From Schaedlerella arabinosiphila (GTDB taxonomy: Bacteria; Bacillota; Clostridia; Lachnospirales; Lachnospiraceae), in NCBI RefSeq assembly GCF_003885045.1, contig NZ_RHJS01000002.1:1736001-1800000 (forward strand): a stretch of 64,000 nt of DNA, given 5' to 3'. Below the pieces are notes generated by a model. That model did not search any database and was not told where the DNA came from. It saw only the letters and a list, made by a program, of their open reading frames with translations. A program made the translations under genes and the position numbers. Below are positions 62,196 to 64,000 of this stretch, one piece after another (within the stretch, counting starts at the first letter, position 1; each line of letters opens with the position of its first letter).

Positions 62196-62996
62196 ATGGC
62201 AAGGCCGGCACGATGCAGGAGAATTTGTTTTGAACCAAAGTATGACAGCTTTGCCCCCTGCGGGGCCAAAGGGACGGAACAGATTGTTCTGACAGTGGAT
62301 GAATTTGAGGCGGTTCGGCTCATTGACCAGGAAAAGAGAACCCATGAGCAGTGCGCCGGACAGATGGGCGTTTCCCGCACCACGGTCACGGAAATGTACG
62401 AACGGGCCAGGTCAAAAATAGCGGACTGTCTGATCCATGGGAAGACACTTTGCATTTCCGGCGGCAATTATGCACTCTGTGACGGTTCGGCATGGAGATG
62501 CTGTGGAAAAAAATGCAGCAAGGCCGGGCAGGAGTCCGTACAGGACGCAGCCAGGCCGAAAAAGGAGGAAAACAGAAAAATGAAGATTGCAGTCACTTAT
62601 GAAAACGGAACTGTATTCCAGCATTTTGGGCATACAGAGCAGTTTAAGGTTTATGAGATCCAGGACGGAAAGATTGAGAAGGCCCAGGTGGTCGGTACAG
62701 ACGGAAACGGCCACGGGGCTCTGGCAGGGATGCTTTCGGCCCTGCAGGTGGACACGCTGATCTGCGGCGGAATCGGGGCAGGTGCGCAGAATGCGCTGGC
62801 AGAGGCCAATATCCGGCTCTACGGCGGCGTATCCGGCAGTGCGGACGAGGCGGTGGAAGCCCTCCTTGCCGGAACGCTCTCATTCAATCCGGATGTCCGC
62901 TGCAGCCACCACGAACACCATGGGGAAGGCCACAACTGCGGAACGAATCCCCATGGATGCGGCGGACATCACTGCGGAGGGCATGAAGGTTTCTGA
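62196..62996 (+). CDS. DUF134-NifX/NifB fusion protein
   Basis: The first 100 residues are a DUF134 helix-turn-helix protein (MARPARCRRICFEP, TVDEFEAVRLID, MGVSRTTVTEMYERARSKIADCL). From residue 129 a complete NifX/dinitrogenase cofactor domain follows (MKIAVTYENGTVFQHFGHTEQFKVYE, ICGGIGAGAQNALAE), then a His/Cys-rich tail able to bind metal. The two parts are usually separate neighbouring genes. An AAAGGAGG stands about 12 bases before the internal ATG at 62580, so the second domain may also be made alone. GGAGG precedes ATG 62196. Confidence 0.85.
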   Translation: MARPARCRRICFEPKYDSFAPCGAKGTEQIVLTVDEFEAVRLIDQEKRTHEQCAGQMGVSRTTVTEMYERARSKIADCLIHGKTLCISGGNYALCDGSAWRCCGKKCSKAGQESVQDAARPKKEENRKMKIAVTYENGTVFQHFGHTEQFKVYEIQDGKIEKAQVVGTDGNGHGALAGMLSALQVDTLICGGIGAGAQNALAEANIRLYGGVSGSADEAVEALLAGTLSFNPDVRCSHHEHHGEGHNCGTNPHGCGGHHCGGHEGF

Positions 62997-63013
62997 CAAT
63001 GGGCTGAGCCTGT

Positions 63014-64000
63014 TTACAGAAGCTTCTGCAGGACATCCCATGTGATTTCAAAGGCGGCGCTGCCTGTGGCTTTCTCTGAATCCCGCAGGTTTGCCGCAAA
63101 GCAGCAGGTCTGTCCGTTTGGCCGTTCCAGAAAGCCTACGAACCATCCGTTTGCGTTTTTTTCATCTTTCCTTCCTGTGCCGGTCTTTCCGTACAGCGTT
63201 CCCGCAGGTGTTTCGGCCAGGAACAGCGCCTCTTTCACGGCACGGAGATTCTCCTCCTGAAACCCCCATTTATTTTCCAAAAGGCCGGACAACAGAACGA
63301 CCTGTTCTACCGGAGAGATCTTCAGGGACGAGCCTGTCCAGTAAGAGCTGCTCCCGCCGGCCAGATCCCGGTTTCCATATCCGATCCGGTCGTAATAGCG
63401 ATACAGCGCCGGAAGGCCGGTCTGCCCATCCAAATCCTGGAAATACCAGTTTACGGAGTTCTCCATGGCCGTCCTCAGAGTCTGATCCTGATTCCAGGCA
63501 GCAAAGGGCTGCGGGCTTCCATCCCATGTCCGGGCGGTGGAACCAGGCGCAATGACCCCTTCCTCCAGGGCAAACAGGGCGCTGTAAATCTTGTATGTGG
63601 ATTCCGGCGATACACGCTGCTCACAGAGTTCTTTGTTATAGATCTGAAAATGGTCACCGGCTGTATCGTAGAATACAAAAGCGCCGTTTATCCCGTCAAA
63701 ATCTGAAGACAGGTCTATGGCTTCCCAGTCCCCGTCAGAGAGCCGGAACACCGGAGCGCCGCCGCCATAGGCCGTATACAGGGGGCTAAAGCCAAAAACA
63801 ATCAGCAGCGTCAGAAGAAAGATTCCCATACTTTTGGCTTTTCGGGACAGGGAATCAGCCTGGTGATCCGCGATTTCCTGGATTCGCTGCCGAAGGATGT
63901 GCCTGCTCCCGCCGATGCCGGATACCGGAGAAAGGAACACGCCCCGGCGCATATGCCCCGCATATTTGAGGAGGGTGCGCCCGTAATCAGCCCCCAGTTC
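63014..64000 (-). CDS. BlaR1-like sensor, penicillin-binding domain (5' end missing)
   Basis: The frame is open to the window edge, so the N-terminal part lies outside. The visible sequence begins with the end of an M56 metallopeptidase-like region (ELGADYGRTLLKYAGH), a membrane helix (about 63780-63830) and a class D beta-lactamase-like domain with serine motif STYK, SVN (SVNWYF) and KTG (YGKTGTG). This is the BlaR1/MecR1 layout, in which beta-lactam acylation of the outside domain triggers proteolysis of a BlaI repressor. An ATG at 63952 is internal. The partner repressor, if present, should be upstream beyond the edge. Confidence 0.88.
   Translation of the reverse strand, partial: ELGADYGRTLLKYAGHMRRGVFLSPVSGIGGSRHILRQRIQEIADHQADSLSRKAKSMGIFLLTLLIVFGFSPLYTAYGGGAPVFRLSDGDWEAIDLSSDFDGINGAFVFYDTAGDHFQIYNKELCEQRVSPESTYKIYSALFALEEGVIAPGSTARTWDGSPQPFAAWNQDQTLRTAMENSVNWYFQDLDGQTGLPALYRYYDRIGYGNRDLAGGSSSYWTGSSLKISPVEQVVLLSGLLENKWGFQEENLRAVKEALFLAETPAGTLYGKTGTGRKDEKNANGWFVGFLERPNGQTCCFAANLRDSEKATGSAAFEITWDVLQKLL

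Overview
The window reads as chromosomal DNA of an obligately anaerobic, gut-type member of Clostridia, most likely Lachnospiraceae. This rests on: an NAD-linked [FeFe]-hydrogenase operon (hydCBA) followed by a PAS-domain sensory-type hydrogenase; an indolepyruvate:ferredoxin oxidoreductase / aryl-CoA ligase operon for amino-acid fermentation; DUF4364, DUF4349, DUF1385, YtrA-type GntR and Bce-type systems; a long charged Rho N-terminus; and strong AGGAGG ribosome binding sites. Base composition is moderately G+C-rich except for a visibly AT-richer block at about 24.4-29.3 kb. I see no rRNA, tRNA, CRISPR array, phage or complete insertion sequence.

Layout. 1-9.3 kb is housekeeping: end of a polysaccharide deacetylase, tcdA, rarA, a convergent DUF4364/radical-SAM pair, then rho, rpmE, DUF1385, prmC, prfA. 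9.4-13.7 kb holds carA-carB on the minus strand. 13.9-16.1 kb is a GntR-ABC ATPase-ABC permease operon with a promoter buried in nested dyads. 16.1-24.4 kb runs on the plus strand: HAD phosphatase, EamA exporter, SseB-like protein, CDF metal exporter, MarR, thyA, folA and a Znu-type metal uptake system. 24.4-29.3 kb is an AT-richer antimicrobial-peptide sensing and resistance cassette (Bce-like permease, ATPase, kinase, regulator, plus a shortened helix-turn-helix gene) packed between two core genes. 29.3-38.4 kb holds DUF4349, then hydCBA, a YdcF-like protein, and the sensory hydrogenase with a SpoIIE-type phosphatase. 38.4-42.2 kb has a 62-bp tandem repeat and a second GntR-ATPase-permease operon. 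42.5-43.5 kb is an Rpn-like nuclease. 43.7-49.7 kb is paaK-iorA-iorB-ACT-paaK-ACT. The rest holds a cold-shock protein, a CPBP protease with a MATE pump, a MarR-controlled second MATE pump, a YyaL-type thioredoxin-domain protein, an alpha/beta hydrolase, a B12-binding radical SAM protein, a candidate structured RNA, an ECF sigma/anti-sigma pair, a MotA-like membrane protein, a DUF134-NifX fusion and the 3' part of a BlaR1-like sensor.

How they fit together. The aromatic 2-oxoacid operon makes reduced ferredoxin and aryl-acetyl-CoA. The trimeric hydrogenase can re-oxidise ferredoxin plus NADH as H2. The adjacent sensory hydrogenase and phosphatase look like a device that reports H2 or redox state. 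Several transport operons carry their own one-component regulators and visible operator dyads. The observations I rate highest are the hydrogenase sensor module, a candidate structured RNA with its own consensus promoter near 59.9 kb, a terminator-like attenuator hairpin in front of paaK, the DUF134-NifX fusion with an internal ribosome binding site, and the tandem repeat that supplies a protein's C-terminus.
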